Below are positions 43,996 to 51,821 of a stretch of DNA of 64,000 bases, in pieces. Below the pieces are notes generated by a model, which saw nothing but the letters and a program-made list of their open reading frames with translations, was not told where the DNA came from and did no database searches. The DNA lies in NCBI RefSeq assembly GCF_032163505.1, contig NZ_CP134147.1, positions 648,501 to 712,500 on the forward strand, in the 5' to 3' direction. Made by a program: the position numbers and the translations under genes. Position 1 is the stretch's first letter. Every line of letters starts with the position of its first letter. The stretch is from Streptococcus parasanguinis (GTDB lineage Bacteria; Bacillota; Bacilli; Lactobacillales; Streptococcaceae).

Positions 43996-44688
43996 ATGAA
44001 AATTGGAATTATCGCAGCCATGCCCCAGGAGTTGAAGATCTTGGTTGAAGCCCTTGAAAATGGGGAAAAGCTTCTGCGTCTTGGAAAAGTCTACTATACA
44101 GGATCAATTGGACGCCATGAGGTCGTTTTGGTTGAAAGTGGTATCGGAAAAGTCATGTCTGCTATGAGTGTAGCAGTCTTGTCCAATGATTTTAAAGTGG
44201 AAGCCATTATCAATACGGGTTCTGCAGGTGCCGTTGCCCCAGGGATGGCTGTTGGAGATATCGTTCTTGCCGACAAATTGGCCTATCATGATGTGGATGT
44301 AACAGCTTTTGGCTACAAGTACGGTCAAATGGCAGGCCAACCGCTTTACTTTGAATCCAGCCGCTATTTCGTATCAGAAATGAAAAAAGTTCTGGAAGAA
44401 GAAGCTGCAACCACACATGTGGGCCTGATTACAACAGGAGATAGCTTTATCGCGAGTGAAGTAAAAGTTGCAGCGATTCGGGAGCAGTTTCCAGAAGTAT
44501 TGGCAGTTGAGATGGAAGGGGCAGCCATTGCCCAAGCTGCTCATGCAGCTGGACGTCCCTTCATGGTCATTCGCGCTATGAGTGATACAGCAGATCACGC
44601 GGCCAATCTCTCTTTTGATGAATTTATCGTTCAGGCTGGTGAGCGCTCTGCTCAAACCTTGATGACTTTCTTGAAGAGACTGGTGTAA
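43996..44688 (+). CDS. mtnN: 5'-methylthioadenosine/S-adenosylhomocysteine nucleosidase, 230 aa
   Basis: Nucleoside phosphorylase-fold enzyme (Pfs) that removes adenine from MTA and SAH, recycling methyl-cycle products and supplying the AI-2 precursor. MKIGIIAAMPQELKIL start, INTGSAGAV (residues ~74-82), GDSFI, EMEGAAIAQ (substrate ribose site) and the catalytic Asp in RAMSDTAD are all present. Last gene of the glmU operon, followed by a long terminator hairpin. Confidence 0.96.
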   Translation: MKIGIIAAMPQELKILVEALENGEKLLRLGKVYYTGSIGRHEVVLVESGIGKVMSAMSVAVLSNDFKVEAIINTGSAGAVAPGMAVGDIVLADKLAYHDVDVTAFGYKYGQMAGQPLYFESSRYFVSEMKKVLEEEAATTHVGLITTGDSFIASEVKVAAIREQFPEVLAVEMEGAAIAQAAHAAGRPFMVIRAMSDTADHAANLSFDEFIVQAGERSAQTLMTFLKRLV

Positions 44689-44721
44689 AACAAACAATAG
44701 AGCCTAGGAATATCTAATGGT

Positions 44722-44782
44722 AGAAGTGGGACGAGGAATGAAGTATGATTCAATTTCATTTCTCGTTCCACTTCTTTTTTTC
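44722..44782 (+). terminator. Long terminator of the glmU operon
   Basis: About 20 bp of near-perfect pairing: AGAAGTGGgACGAGgAATGAA (44722 on) with TTCATTTCTCGTTCCACTTCT (ending 44776), T-run. Confidence 0.85.
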
Positions 44783-44816
44783 TGAAGCCGAATCTTTCAG
44801 AAATAGGGTACTTTCA

Positions 44817-44825
44817 TGCTATAAT
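44817..44825 (+). promoter_or_regulatory. Extended -10 promoter of nth
   Basis: TGC plus TATAAT (44820-44825), 28 bp upstream of nth. Confidence 0.6.
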
Positions 44826-44852
44826 AAAGACTAGTAATGTAAAGGAGAGAAT

Positions 44853-45476
44853 ATGGTTTTATCAAAGAAACGGGCACGTCATGTGATTGAAGAAATTATC
44901 GCCCTCTTTCCAGATGCCAAGCCAAGTCTGGATTTTCGTAATCATTTTGAATTACTAGTAGCAGTCATGCTCTCGGCTCAGACGACAGATGCAGCTGTTA
45001 ACAAAGCGACACCAGGTTTGTTTGCGGCTTTTCCAACCCCACAAGCCATGGCAGCAGCCAGTGAAGCCGATATCGCCAAGCATATTTCTAAATTAGGTCT
45101 TTATCGAAATAAGGCTAAATTTCTCAAAAAATGTGCCCAACAATTGCTAGACAACTTTGATGGAAAAGTCCCTCAGACTCGCGAAGAGTTAGAAAGCCTT
45201 GCAGGAGTTGGTCGGAAAACAGCTAATGTGGTTATGAGTGTAGGATTTGGAATTCCAGCCTTTGCCGTCGATACCCATGTAGAGCGAATCTGCAAGCACC
45301 ATGATATTGTCAAGAAATCAGCGACGCCATTGGAAGTTGAAAAGCGGGTCATGGATGTTCTACCTAAGAGCGAATGGCTAGCTGCCCATCAAGCCATGAT
45401 TTATTTTGGGCGGGCTATCTGCCACCCCAAAAATCCTGAATGCGATCAGTACCCACAACTCTATCATTTTGATTAG
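44853..45476 (+). CDS. nth: Endonuclease III, 207 aa, incomplete Fe-S ligand set
   Basis: DNA glycosylase/AP lyase for oxidised pyrimidines. Helix-hairpin-helix LAGVGRKTANVV (about residues 115-126, with catalytic Lys) and catalytic Asp in FAVDTHVERI are intact. The C-terminal cluster C-x6-C-x2-C-x5-C of E. coli is reduced to CHPKNPEC followed by DQYPQLYHFD, so ligands three and four are missing and no [4Fe-4S] cluster is expected. A second, broken copy of this C-terminus lies at 48094-48168. Single gene between terminators. Confidence 0.95.
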   Translation: MVLSKKRARHVIEEIIALFPDAKPSLDFRNHFELLVAVMLSAQTTDAAVNKATPGLFAAFPTPQAMAAASEADIAKHISKLGLYRNKAKFLKKCAQQLLDNFDGKVPQTREELESLAGVGRKTANVVMSVGFGIPAFAVDTHVERICKHHDIVKKSATPLEVEKRVMDVLPKSEWLAAHQAMIYFGRAICHPKNPECDQYPQLYHFD

Positions 45477-45485
45477 GAATCAGTC

Positions 45486-45514
45486 CCTCTGCTCGAAAGA
45501 GCAGAGGTTCTTTT
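45486..45514 (+). terminator. Terminator of nth
   Basis: CCTCTGCTC (45486-45494), GAAA loop, GAGCAGAGG (45499-45507), T-run. Confidence 0.92.
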
Positions 45515-45706
45515 TTTCGCTGAAACGTATATTTATTAAAAGAATTAAAAGATGAGGTTTTACAAGTCTGTAATGGTATGTGATAAGACTTGCCTATCCA
45601 GCATCTTTGAGATCAATTTCAAAATGCTTTTCTTGACATCTTATTATATTCATTCAGAAATAACGAACTTTTTTAAAATAAATTTGGTTTTTTTTAAGAA
45701 ATAGTG

Positions 45707-45712
45707 TATAAT
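45707..45712 (+). promoter_or_regulatory. -10 box of the second peptide-binding lipoprotein gene
   Basis: GTGTATAATGG with TATAAT at 45707-45712, 30 bp before the start. A TTGACA at 45634-45639 lies too far upstream to pair with it and has no good -10 of its own. Confidence 0.55.
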
Positions 45713-45741
45713 GGTAGAAAATCTAACATAAGGAGATAGTG

Positions 45742-47709
45742 ATGAAAGCAAAAAAACTGTTAGCTCTTGCAGGAGTTTCTGTTGCAGGTGCCTTTCTCTT
45801 AGCAGCGTGTGGCGGTGGTAGTAGCAATCAAGCAACCTACTCATTCGTCTATTCAGCGGATCCAAATACATTGGATTACATCGCTGCAACTCGTACAACG
45901 ACTTCAGATATCACAAGTAACCTTGTAGATGGTCTTCTTGAAAATGACCAATACGGAAACTTTGTGCCAAGTCTAGCAGAAGATTGGACTGTCTCTGAAG
46001 ATGGATTAACCTATACTTACAAACTTCGTAAGGATGCCAAATGGTATACAAGTGAGGGTGAAGAGTATGGTGCTGTAACAGCTCAAGACTTTGTTACAGG
46101 GATCAAACACGCGGTTGAGTCAAAATCAGAAGGCCTCTTCATGATTCAAAATTCAATCAAAGGTTTGGATGCCTATGTAAAAGGAGAAACGAAGGACTTT
46201 AAAACAGTTGGAGTCAAAGCTTTAGATGACCACACCATTCAATATACTTTGGTCCATCCAGAAAGCTTCTGGAACTCTAAAACAACTTCAGGTGTTCTTT
46301 TCCCAGTCAATGCGGATTTCTTGAAATCTCAAGGAAAAGATTTTGGTTCTTTGAAACCTAGCAGCATCTTATATAATGGTCCATATTACTTGAAATCATT
46401 GACTTCAAAATCTGAGATCCAATTGGTCAAGAACAAAGATTATTACGATGCGAAAAATGTTCATATCGATCATGTCAAATTGACCTTTAACGATGGATCA
46501 AACCCAGATTCTATCATTAAGAACTTTGAAAAAGGTCAATACTCCTTTGCCTCTGTTATGCCAAACAGTTCGACGTATAAGAGCGTCAAGAAAAACTTTG
46601 GTGACAACATTGTCTACGGTTTGCAATTAGGAACATCTTACTACCTTGGATTCAACTTGGATCGTCAAAAATATGACCACACAGCCAAAACAACGGATGA
46701 ACAAAAAGCTTCTACCAAGAAAGCAATCTTGAACAAGAACTTCCGTCAAGCGGTGAACTTTGCCTTTGACCGCAAATCTTATGCGGCACAAGTATCAGGA
46801 TCTGATGCAGCTGAGAAGACCCTTCGTAGTACCTTGGTGCCACCAACTTATGTCCAAGTCAATGGAGAAGATTTTGGTAAAGTGGTTGAAAAACAATTGG
46901 TTACCTATGGAGACCAATGGAAGGGTGTGAGCCTGGACGATGGCCAAACAAGCCTGTATAACCCAGAAAAAGCCAAAGCTTCATTTGCAAAAGCCAAAGC
47001 TGAATTGCAAAAACAAGGAGTTCAATTCCCAATTCATTTGGACTACATTGTCAGCCAAGTGGACAATAGCATGGTCCAACAAGCGAGCTCCTTCAAACAA
47101 TCTGTAGAGTCAGCGCTTGGTGCAGACAATGTTGTGGTGGATCTTCAAAAGGTATCGGATGATGATTTCCAAAATATCACCTACTTCAGCGATACAGCTG
47201 CTGCAAGAGACTACGATATCTCAGGCGGTGGATGGCAACCTGACTACCAAGACCCATCTACTTATCTGGAAAGTATCAGCCCAGTAAATGGTTCTGTCTT
47301 CTATTATCTTGGTATTGATGCAGGTTCAAACAACCCAGCCATTGCAGCAGTTGGTTTGGATCAATATGCGAACATGTTGAAAGACGCCGATGCTGAATTG
47401 TTGGATCAAGCAAAACGCTATGAAAAATATGCAGCAGCGCAAGCTTGGTTGACAGATAGCTCGATTACGCTTCCAACTGTCTCAAATGGTGGTGCTCCAA
47501 TGCTTCAACGGACCGTACCATACAGCCGTGCTTCTTCATGGGTAGGTACTAAAGGAACAGGAACATTCTACAAATACCTTGAAATGTCTAAAGATGTTGT
47601 CACAACAAAAGACTTTAACAAGGCCAAAGAAGAATGGTTGAAGAAAAAAGCAGAATCCAATAAAAAAGCTCAAGAAGATCTCAAAGATCACATTGAGAAG
47701 AAAAAATAA
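45742..47709 (+). CDS. Oligopeptide-binding lipoprotein, AmiA/AliA type, 655 aa
   Basis: Paralogue of the protein at 25697-27661 with the same length. Lipobox LAAC (Cys near residue 23), then YSFVYSADPNTLDYI, SLAEDWTVSEDGLTYTYKLR and WLTDSSITLP. The protein would bind oligopeptides outside the cell and pass them to the Ami permease, encoded elsewhere. ATG 45742 follows AAGGAGATAGTG. Its ligand set should differ from the first receptor, as pocket regions vary. Ends in a Lys-rich tail, then repeat A4. Confidence 0.93.
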   Translation: MKAKKLLALAGVSVAGAFLLAACGGGSSNQATYSFVYSADPNTLDYIAATRTTTSDITSNLVDGLLENDQYGNFVPSLAEDWTVSEDGLTYTYKLRKDAKWYTSEGEEYGAVTAQDFVTGIKHAVESKSEGLFMIQNSIKGLDAYVKGETKDFKTVGVKALDDHTIQYTLVHPESFWNSKTTSGVLFPVNADFLKSQGKDFGSLKPSSILYNGPYYLKSLTSKSEIQLVKNKDYYDAKNVHIDHVKLTFNDGSNPDSIIKNFEKGQYSFASVMPNSSTYKSVKKNFGDNIVYGLQLGTSYYLGFNLDRQKYDHTAKTTDEQKASTKKAILNKNFRQAVNFAFDRKSYAAQVSGSDAAEKTLRSTLVPPTYVQVNGEDFGKVVEKQLVTYGDQWKGVSLDDGQTSLYNPEKAKASFAKAKAELQKQGVQFPIHLDYIVSQVDNSMVQQASSFKQSVESALGADNVVVDLQKVSDDDFQNITYFSDTAAARDYDISGGGWQPDYQDPSTYLESISPVNGSVFYYLGIDAGSNNPAIAAVGLDQYANMLKDADAELLDQAKRYEKYAAAQAWLTDSSITLPTVSNGGAPMLQRTVPYSRASSWVGTKGTGTFYKYLEMSKDVVTTKDFNKAKEEWLKKKAESNKKAQEDLKDHIEKKK

Positions 47710-47753
47710 AAAATAAAAAATCAATCATTGGTCTATCAATGAAGATAAAAAAG

Positions 47754-47886
47754 TCGAGGCTGGGACAAAAGTCCTAGCCTCTTAATTATTTTTGGATTGT
47801 CGAGCAAGACGCAGTGGTTGAGTGGACTCTACTACGCTGATTTCATCAGCTTTTACAGCCCTACTCAACTGTGCGGAGGTGGGACG
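47754..47886 (-). repeat. Intergenic repeat A, copy 4 (inverted, truncated)
   Basis: Same orientation as copy 3. It is intact from the terminator hairpin to GGAGGTGGGAC, but its last ~60 bp are missing. At 47885-47886 it joins directly to a fragment of a thioesterase gene. An ORF that runs from the repeat into the fragment is an artefact. Confidence 0.88.
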
Positions 47887-48087
47887 CTCCAGTCTTCTAT
47901 CAACTATTTGAAAGCTGGCAATCTAGGGGATGTCCTAACCATCAGGGGGGAATGTGTCCATCAAGGTCGTACAACCTGTGTCGTCGATGTAGATATCACC
48001 AACCAAGATGACCGAAATGTCTGCAAGGCAACCTTCACCATGTTTGTCACAGGCCAACGGTCTGAAGATAGACAGGTGAGGATATAG
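47886..48087 (+). pseudogene. PaaI-type hotdog thioesterase, C-terminal remnant
   Basis: About 66 codons encode SSINYLKAGNLGDVLTI, ECVHQGRTTCVVDVDI and KATFTMFVTGQR, the second half of a PaaI-like acyl-CoA thioesterase. The first half, with the catalytic residues and start, is absent; its place is taken by truncated repeat A4. The end is a normal TAG. Inactive remnant. Confidence 0.75.
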
Positions 48088-48093
48088 GAAAGC

Positions 48094-48168
48094 ATGAGTA
48101 GGAAGTTACATCCCAAAAATCCCGAGTGTGATCACTATCCGCAACTCTATAACTTTAAAGACATTTGA
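48094..48168 (+). pseudogene. nth C-terminal remnant, 24 codons
   Basis: A short frame MSRKLHPKNPECDHYPQLYNFKDI and stop. From HPKNPEC on it parallels the last residues of the intact Nth (HPKNPECDQYPQLYHFD), with several substitutions. Only the tail of the gene is left, 6 bp after the thioesterase remnant, so the two genes probably once stood side by side. Confidence 0.75.
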
Positions 48169-48195
48169 AAAGCGAGGTCTGATGACTTCGCTTTT
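48168..48195. terminator. Bidirectional terminator after nth remnant and XRE gene
   Basis: AAGCGAGGTC (about 48170-48179) pairs with GACTTCGCTT (48184-48193), A-run and T-run on the sides. Confidence 0.75.
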
Positions 48196-48787
48196 ATTTG
48201 ATAGGGAAGAAAGTCAGTAAGAGCCAAGAAAACAACAGAGCAATAGCTCCAATTCCAAGGCAAAATAGAACAGGAAGGATAATATTTTGGTAAGGAGCCT
48301 TGCCCCTTTCCTCGGCTTCTTCAATCTCGCTCAGGCTGCGTCCTTGATCATAGGCGACAATCTGGCGAAAGGTACGAAGATTATGCTGTTTCTTAAATTT
48401 CTCAATGCGTAGGGCGTAGAACATTGTGATAGCATAAATCAAGCAACTAATAGCGATACCGAACCATTCCAGATAAAGAATTAGAGGAATCATTATTATA
48501 GGACTTCCAATTAGTAAAATGGTAAAAACCACTCCATCTTTTTGATAGCGCATAAATTCTTGGTCGTGAATAATTTGTTTCATGGTTTCCACATCTCCTT
48601 TTATGAGTTGGTCCAATGACACTTCAAAGACCTTGCTCAGTAAAAGCAGGTTTTGAATATCAGGGTAGGTTGCTCCGCGTTCCCAGTTGGAAATGGATTG
48701 ACGGCTGACAAAGATGATTTCAGCCAAATCATCTTGAGATAAATTTTTCTCTTTACGATAGTGCTGGATCTGCTTTCCGACTTGCAT
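48194..48787 (-). CDS. XRE-family regulator with membrane domain, 197 aa
   Basis: N-terminal HTH_3 domain (residues 5-60: LSQDDLAEIIFVSRQSISNWERG with the helix-turn-helix, then YPDIQNLLLLSKVFEVSLDQLI), followed by two membrane helices (about 85-120) and a third near the end (about 170-195). Such membrane-tethered Cro-like regulators are common in streptococci; targets are unknown. It ends inside the shared terminator. The next gene upstream on this strand is separate. Confidence 0.88.
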   Translation of the reverse strand: MQVGKQIQHYRKEKNLSQDDLAEIIFVSRQSISNWERGATYPDIQNLLLLSKVFEVSLDQLIKGDVETMKQIIHDQEFMRYQKDGVVFTILLIGSPIIMIPLILYLEWFGIAISCLIYAITMFYALRIEKFKKQHNLRTFRQIVAYDQGRSLSEIEEAEERGKAPYQNIILPVLFCLGIGAIALLFSWLLLTFFPIK

Positions 48788-48957
48788 AAGATTTCCTCGC
48801 TTTCTGATTTCATTCTACTCAATTATACAAAAAATGGCTATCAAAGTTCTTTGACATGCTGATTTCATGGGCTTTAGCAAAGGTTTCTGTCACTGGATTT
48901 ACAGTTCTGTCAATTTATATTTACTTACTGAAAAAGAGGCCAACAACCTCCTTTTTC

Positions 48958-49344
48958 TTATTCACTAAATCTTAAAAAATAGCCATCTGGGTCTAAAACT
49001 GCAAATTCATGAGGATAGATATAATGGTCGTCAACACGAAATTTTCTTTTGGTCAATGGGCGATGAATAGGATAGTTGGCTTCTAACAATTTCTGATAGA
49101 GCCTAGGGACATCCTCTATACCAAAGGAGATATTGACTCCACGACCAAATGGGTAGGTTAGTTCAGCTAATTCATCCTTTGTTCCCTCCTCTAGCATGAG
49201 CTGGCAATCTTCAAGAGACAGGAAGAGAAATTTTTCTTCTAGACGCTGGTATTCAATGGTGAAACCCAGTAAATCACAGTAGAAGGAACGGGACTGTTCT
49301 ATATTCGATACCATAAACTCGGGAATTACTGCATTGTAGTTCAT
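48958..49344 (-). CDS. VOC-family bleomycin-resistance-like protein, 128 aa
   Basis: Glyoxalase/bleomycin-resistance fold with two beta-alpha-beta-beta-beta modules: VIPEFMVSNIEQSRSFYCDLLGF at the N-terminus and HEFAVLDPDGYFLRFSE at the end. Bleomycin-binding members of this size work as dimers that sequester the drug; others are enzymes of unknown substrate. Eleven bases from the exoA stop, same strand, probably cotranscribed with it. Confidence 0.85.
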   Translation of the reverse strand: MNYNAVIPEFMVSNIEQSRSFYCDLLGFTIEYQRLEEKFLFLSLEDCQLMLEEGTKDELAELTYPFGRGVNISFGIEDVPRLYQKLLEANYPIHRPLTKRKFRVDDHYIYPHEFAVLDPDGYFLRFSE

Positions 49345-49355
49345 AAAGAAAATCC

Positions 49356-50183
49356 TTATAATTCAATCTCCAAGACAATCGGTGTGTGGTCTTGGCGAGC
49401 GCCTGAGTCAATCATATCTGATTTAGTAACCTTGTCTGCAATGCGGTTTGAGGTTAACCAATAGTCGATTCTCCAGCCTGTATTGTTGATTTTTGAGGTT
49501 TTACTGCGTTGTGCCCACCAAGTGTAACGCTCCGGCACATCACCGTGGAGGTGGCGGAAGGTATCTGTAAAGCCTGCTGCTAGAAGGTTGGTAAAGCCTG
49601 CACGTTCTTCGTCTGTGAAACCTGGTGAACGACGGTTGCTGGCTGGATTAGCAAGGTCGATTTCCTTGTGGGCCACGTTGTAGTCACCTGTAGCAAGGAC
49701 AGGTTTTTGCTTATCAAGTTCAGCCAAGTACTCCGCATATTTGACATCCCAGACTTGACGTTCTGCTAAACGTTTGAGGCCATCACCGGCATTAGGAGTA
49801 TAGACTTGTGTTACAAAGAAGCCACCAAATTCCAGAGTAATGATCCGACCTTCCAAGTCCATGGTCGAAGGAGCACCGATCTCTGGGAAAGTCACAACGG
49901 GAGTAAGCTCTTTTTTATAGAGGAACATGGTTCCAGCATAGCCTTTGCGAGCTGGTTCTTGAGAAGAGCGCCAGGTATTTTCGTAGCCAGGGAAGAGTTC
50001 CTCAAGAATTTCGAGGTGTTTTTTAGTAGGTCCTTTGGAGGATAACTTGGTTTCTTGAATGGCGATGATATCTGCATCCTCAGCGACCAAGGTTTGAAGG
50101 ACTTCTTGAGAGAGTTTGGCGCGTGCTGAGTCGCTAGTCAATGCAGCGTTTAGCGAGTCGATATTCCATGAAATGAGTTTCAT
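49356..50183 (-). CDS. exoA: Exodeoxyribonuclease III / AP endonuclease ExoA, 275 aa
   Basis: Cuts DNA at abasic sites and degrades 3' ends. The catalytic residues are visible as MKLISWNIDSLNAAL (Asn at residue 7), IIAIQETKLSS (Glu), VYTPNAGDG, TGDYNVAHKEIDLANP, and SGARQDHTPI (catalytic His). ATG 50183 is preferred over an upstream in-frame start at 50204, since AAAGGAAA lies before it and 275 aa equals the usual streptococcal length. It is transcribed with the VOC gene. Confidence 0.95.
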   Translation of the reverse strand: MKLISWNIDSLNAALTSDSARAKLSQEVLQTLVAEDADIIAIQETKLSSKGPTKKHLEILEELFPGYENTWRSSQEPARKGYAGTMFLYKKELTPVVTFPEIGAPSTMDLEGRIITLEFGGFFVTQVYTPNAGDGLKRLAERQVWDVKYAEYLAELDKQKPVLATGDYNVAHKEIDLANPASNRRSPGFTDEERAGFTNLLAAGFTDTFRHLHGDVPERYTWWAQRSKTSKINNTGWRIDYWLTSNRIADKVTKSDMIDSGARQDHTPIVLEIEL

Positions 50184-50318
50184 TGTGTTTCCTTTTCTTG
50201 ACATAATTGATAGTTTTATTATAACAAAATTTTAATGATTTCCTGATCACAATGCCTTGAAAATTCTTATAAAATCCATTATAATAGCTTGAATTCATTT
50301 GGAGAAAGGGAGTTGTTT

Positions 50319-50771
50319 ATGAAATTTTACTCTTATGACTATGTATTGAGTCAGATCAGCCAGCAAAACTGGGTGACCATTGGGATATCTGGCTTGCTCA
50401 TTCTTCTGACTGTTTTTTTTGCGGCGAAAGCCTATCGGAATAAGCACGATAGCAAATTCCGCGAATTGTCTATTATCTCCATTTTAACTCTGGTGGTAGT
50501 GGTCTTGATCAGTATCAGCAATTTCCAAAATAGCCAAAGTAATAATGATCAGTTCCAACGCTCACTCCATTTTATTGAGGTCGTCTCAAAGGAGTTGGAT
50601 GTCAAAAAAGAAGATGTCTATGTCAATACTTCAGCAGCCACAGATGGGGCGATCCTGAAGGTTGGAGAGGTTTATTACCGAGCTATCGCAGGCTCTGACC
50701 CAGATAGCTACCTATTAGAAAAGATGGATCTGTATAAAACAGACGTGGAACTTGTGGAGGTGAACAAATGA
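50319..50771 (+). CDS. DUF3290 membrane protein, 150 aa
   Basis: Two membrane helices (about 20-38 and 48-66) and a C-terminal soluble part (about 70-150). Matches DUF3290, which is regularly paired with DUF421. ATG 50319 follows AAGGGAG. It overlaps the DUF421 gene by 4 nt. The function of the pair is not known; a complex in the membrane is the simplest reading. Confidence 0.85.
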   Translation: MKFYSYDYVLSQISQQNWVTIGISGLLILLTVFFAAKAYRNKHDSKFRELSIISILTLVVVVLISISNFQNSQSNNDQFQRSLHFIEVVSKELDVKKEDVYVNTSAATDGAILKVGEVYYRAIAGSDPDSYLLEKMDLYKTDVELVEVNK

Positions 50772-51400
50772 CAGTAGATTTTTTAGCCATTTTGATTAAA
50801 TTAGCTATCGGCTTGATTTCCTTGGTATTTGTAATCAATGTGACCGGGAAAGGAAACTTAGCACCAAGTTCTGCAGTAGACCAGATACAGAACTTTGTTC
50901 TTGGGGGAATTATTGGTGGGGTCATCTACAATAGCTCCATTACCATTCTTCAATACATTGTGATTCTCTTGATGTGGACTATTTTGATCTTACTCTTAAA
51001 ATGGCTCAATACCAATGTCCGTTTTATGAAGCACTTGATCGATGGCAAACCAACTGTCATTATCAAAGATGGGAAGCTTGATCCGGAAGCTTGTCGATCC
51101 AAGGGACTTTCTGCTTCAGACGTTGCCCTGAAATTGCGTTCACAAGGAATTTTCCAATTAAAGGGAGTGAAACGAGCTGTCATTGAACAAAACGGTCAAA
51201 TGATCGTTGTCCGTGCGGGGGATGAAAATCCTAAATACCCGATCATTACTGATGGCGTGGTTCAGCTTGAAATTTTGGAAACAATTGGGAAAAGTGAAGA
51301 GTGGTTGCTGGCTGAATTGGAAAAAGAAGGCTATGACAACGTTTTGGATATTTTCATTGCTGAGTATGACAAAGGAAAAATCAATGTTGTGACCTACTAA
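50768..51400 (+). CDS. DUF421 (YetF-type) membrane protein, 210 aa
   Basis: Three N-terminal membrane helices (about 8-85), then a soluble DUF421 domain with KPTVIIKDGKLDPEACRSKGLSASDV and LEILETIGKSEEWLLAELEKEG. YetF/YkjA relatives occur in Bacillus. The first part, VTGKGNLAPSSAVDQIQNFVLGGIIGG, is the membrane signature. Translated together with DUF3290. Function unknown. Confidence 0.85.
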   Translation: MTVDFLAILIKLAIGLISLVFVINVTGKGNLAPSSAVDQIQNFVLGGIIGGVIYNSSITILQYIVILLMWTILILLLKWLNTNVRFMKHLIDGKPTVIIKDGKLDPEACRSKGLSASDVALKLRSQGIFQLKGVKRAVIEQNGQMIVVRAGDENPKYPIITDGVVQLEILETIGKSEEWLLAELEKEGYDNVLDIFIAEYDKGKINVVTY

Positions 51401-51454
51401 AAGAAGAGATTGGGCGACCATGTCCAATCTCAAATTGAAGACAAAATAGTCTTA

Positions 51455-51592
51455 AAAACTTTCCTTAGGTGAGTACGGACGTCAGCGAACTTCTACGAAG
51501 TTCCATGACTTAGTTTTGAACCTAAAGTTTCAAAACTCCCGAGTTCCTGAAACAATTGTGTTTCAGGAACTTTTCTCACGGCGGAAAGTTTC
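51455..51592. repeat. Structured intergenic element B, copy 2
   Basis: Same fold as copy 1: outer stem AAACTTTCC/GGAAAGTTT (51456-51464 with 51583-51591), GTGAG/CTCAC (51469-51473 with 51575-51579), hairpins 51487-51493/51497-51503, 51512-51520/51529-51537 and 51542-51554/51559-51571. Compared with copy 1, hairpin 2 has a different sequence on both arms, and hairpin 3 shows a G-C to T-A pair exchange. Confidence 0.8.
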
Positions 51593-51687
51593 GACATATG
51601 CTTGAATAAGCTTAAAAATTAAAAATCAATATTTTTTCAACCACCTCACATAAGGTTGTACATGTAAAAAAGTTTGTGTTAATTTCA

Positions 51688-51716
51688 AGATTGGGCGAGC
51701 AGGTCCAATCTTTTTT
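51688..51716 (+). terminator. Terminator before pbp2b
   Basis: AGATTGG (51688-51694) with CCAATCT (51705-51711) and a T-run. Near copy of the hairpin at 51406-51431. Confidence 0.85.
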
Positions 51717-51821
51717 CTTCATAAAATTCCAGGAAAGGTCCCTTCCTTTTCTTGAGATACTCTTGGAAAAATAGTAAAATGGAAGGTAAGTGTTGATTAG
51801 AAAAGAAGGACAGAACATTTC

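Larger units (their letters stand above)
51401..51821. other. Intergenic region: duplicate hairpins around element B2
   Basis: The 421-bp gap holds a hairpin GAGATTGG/CCAATCTC (51406-51431), element B2 (51455-51592), then an almost identical hairpin with a T-run (51688-51716). The -35/-10 region of pbp2b follows (TAAAAT near 51775). No gene. Confidence 0.75.

Noticed and set aside
45634-45662. TTGACA as promoter of the second peptide-binding lipoprotein gene
   Set aside because: At 17-bp spacing there is no acceptable -10; TATAAT at 45707 fits the gene better.
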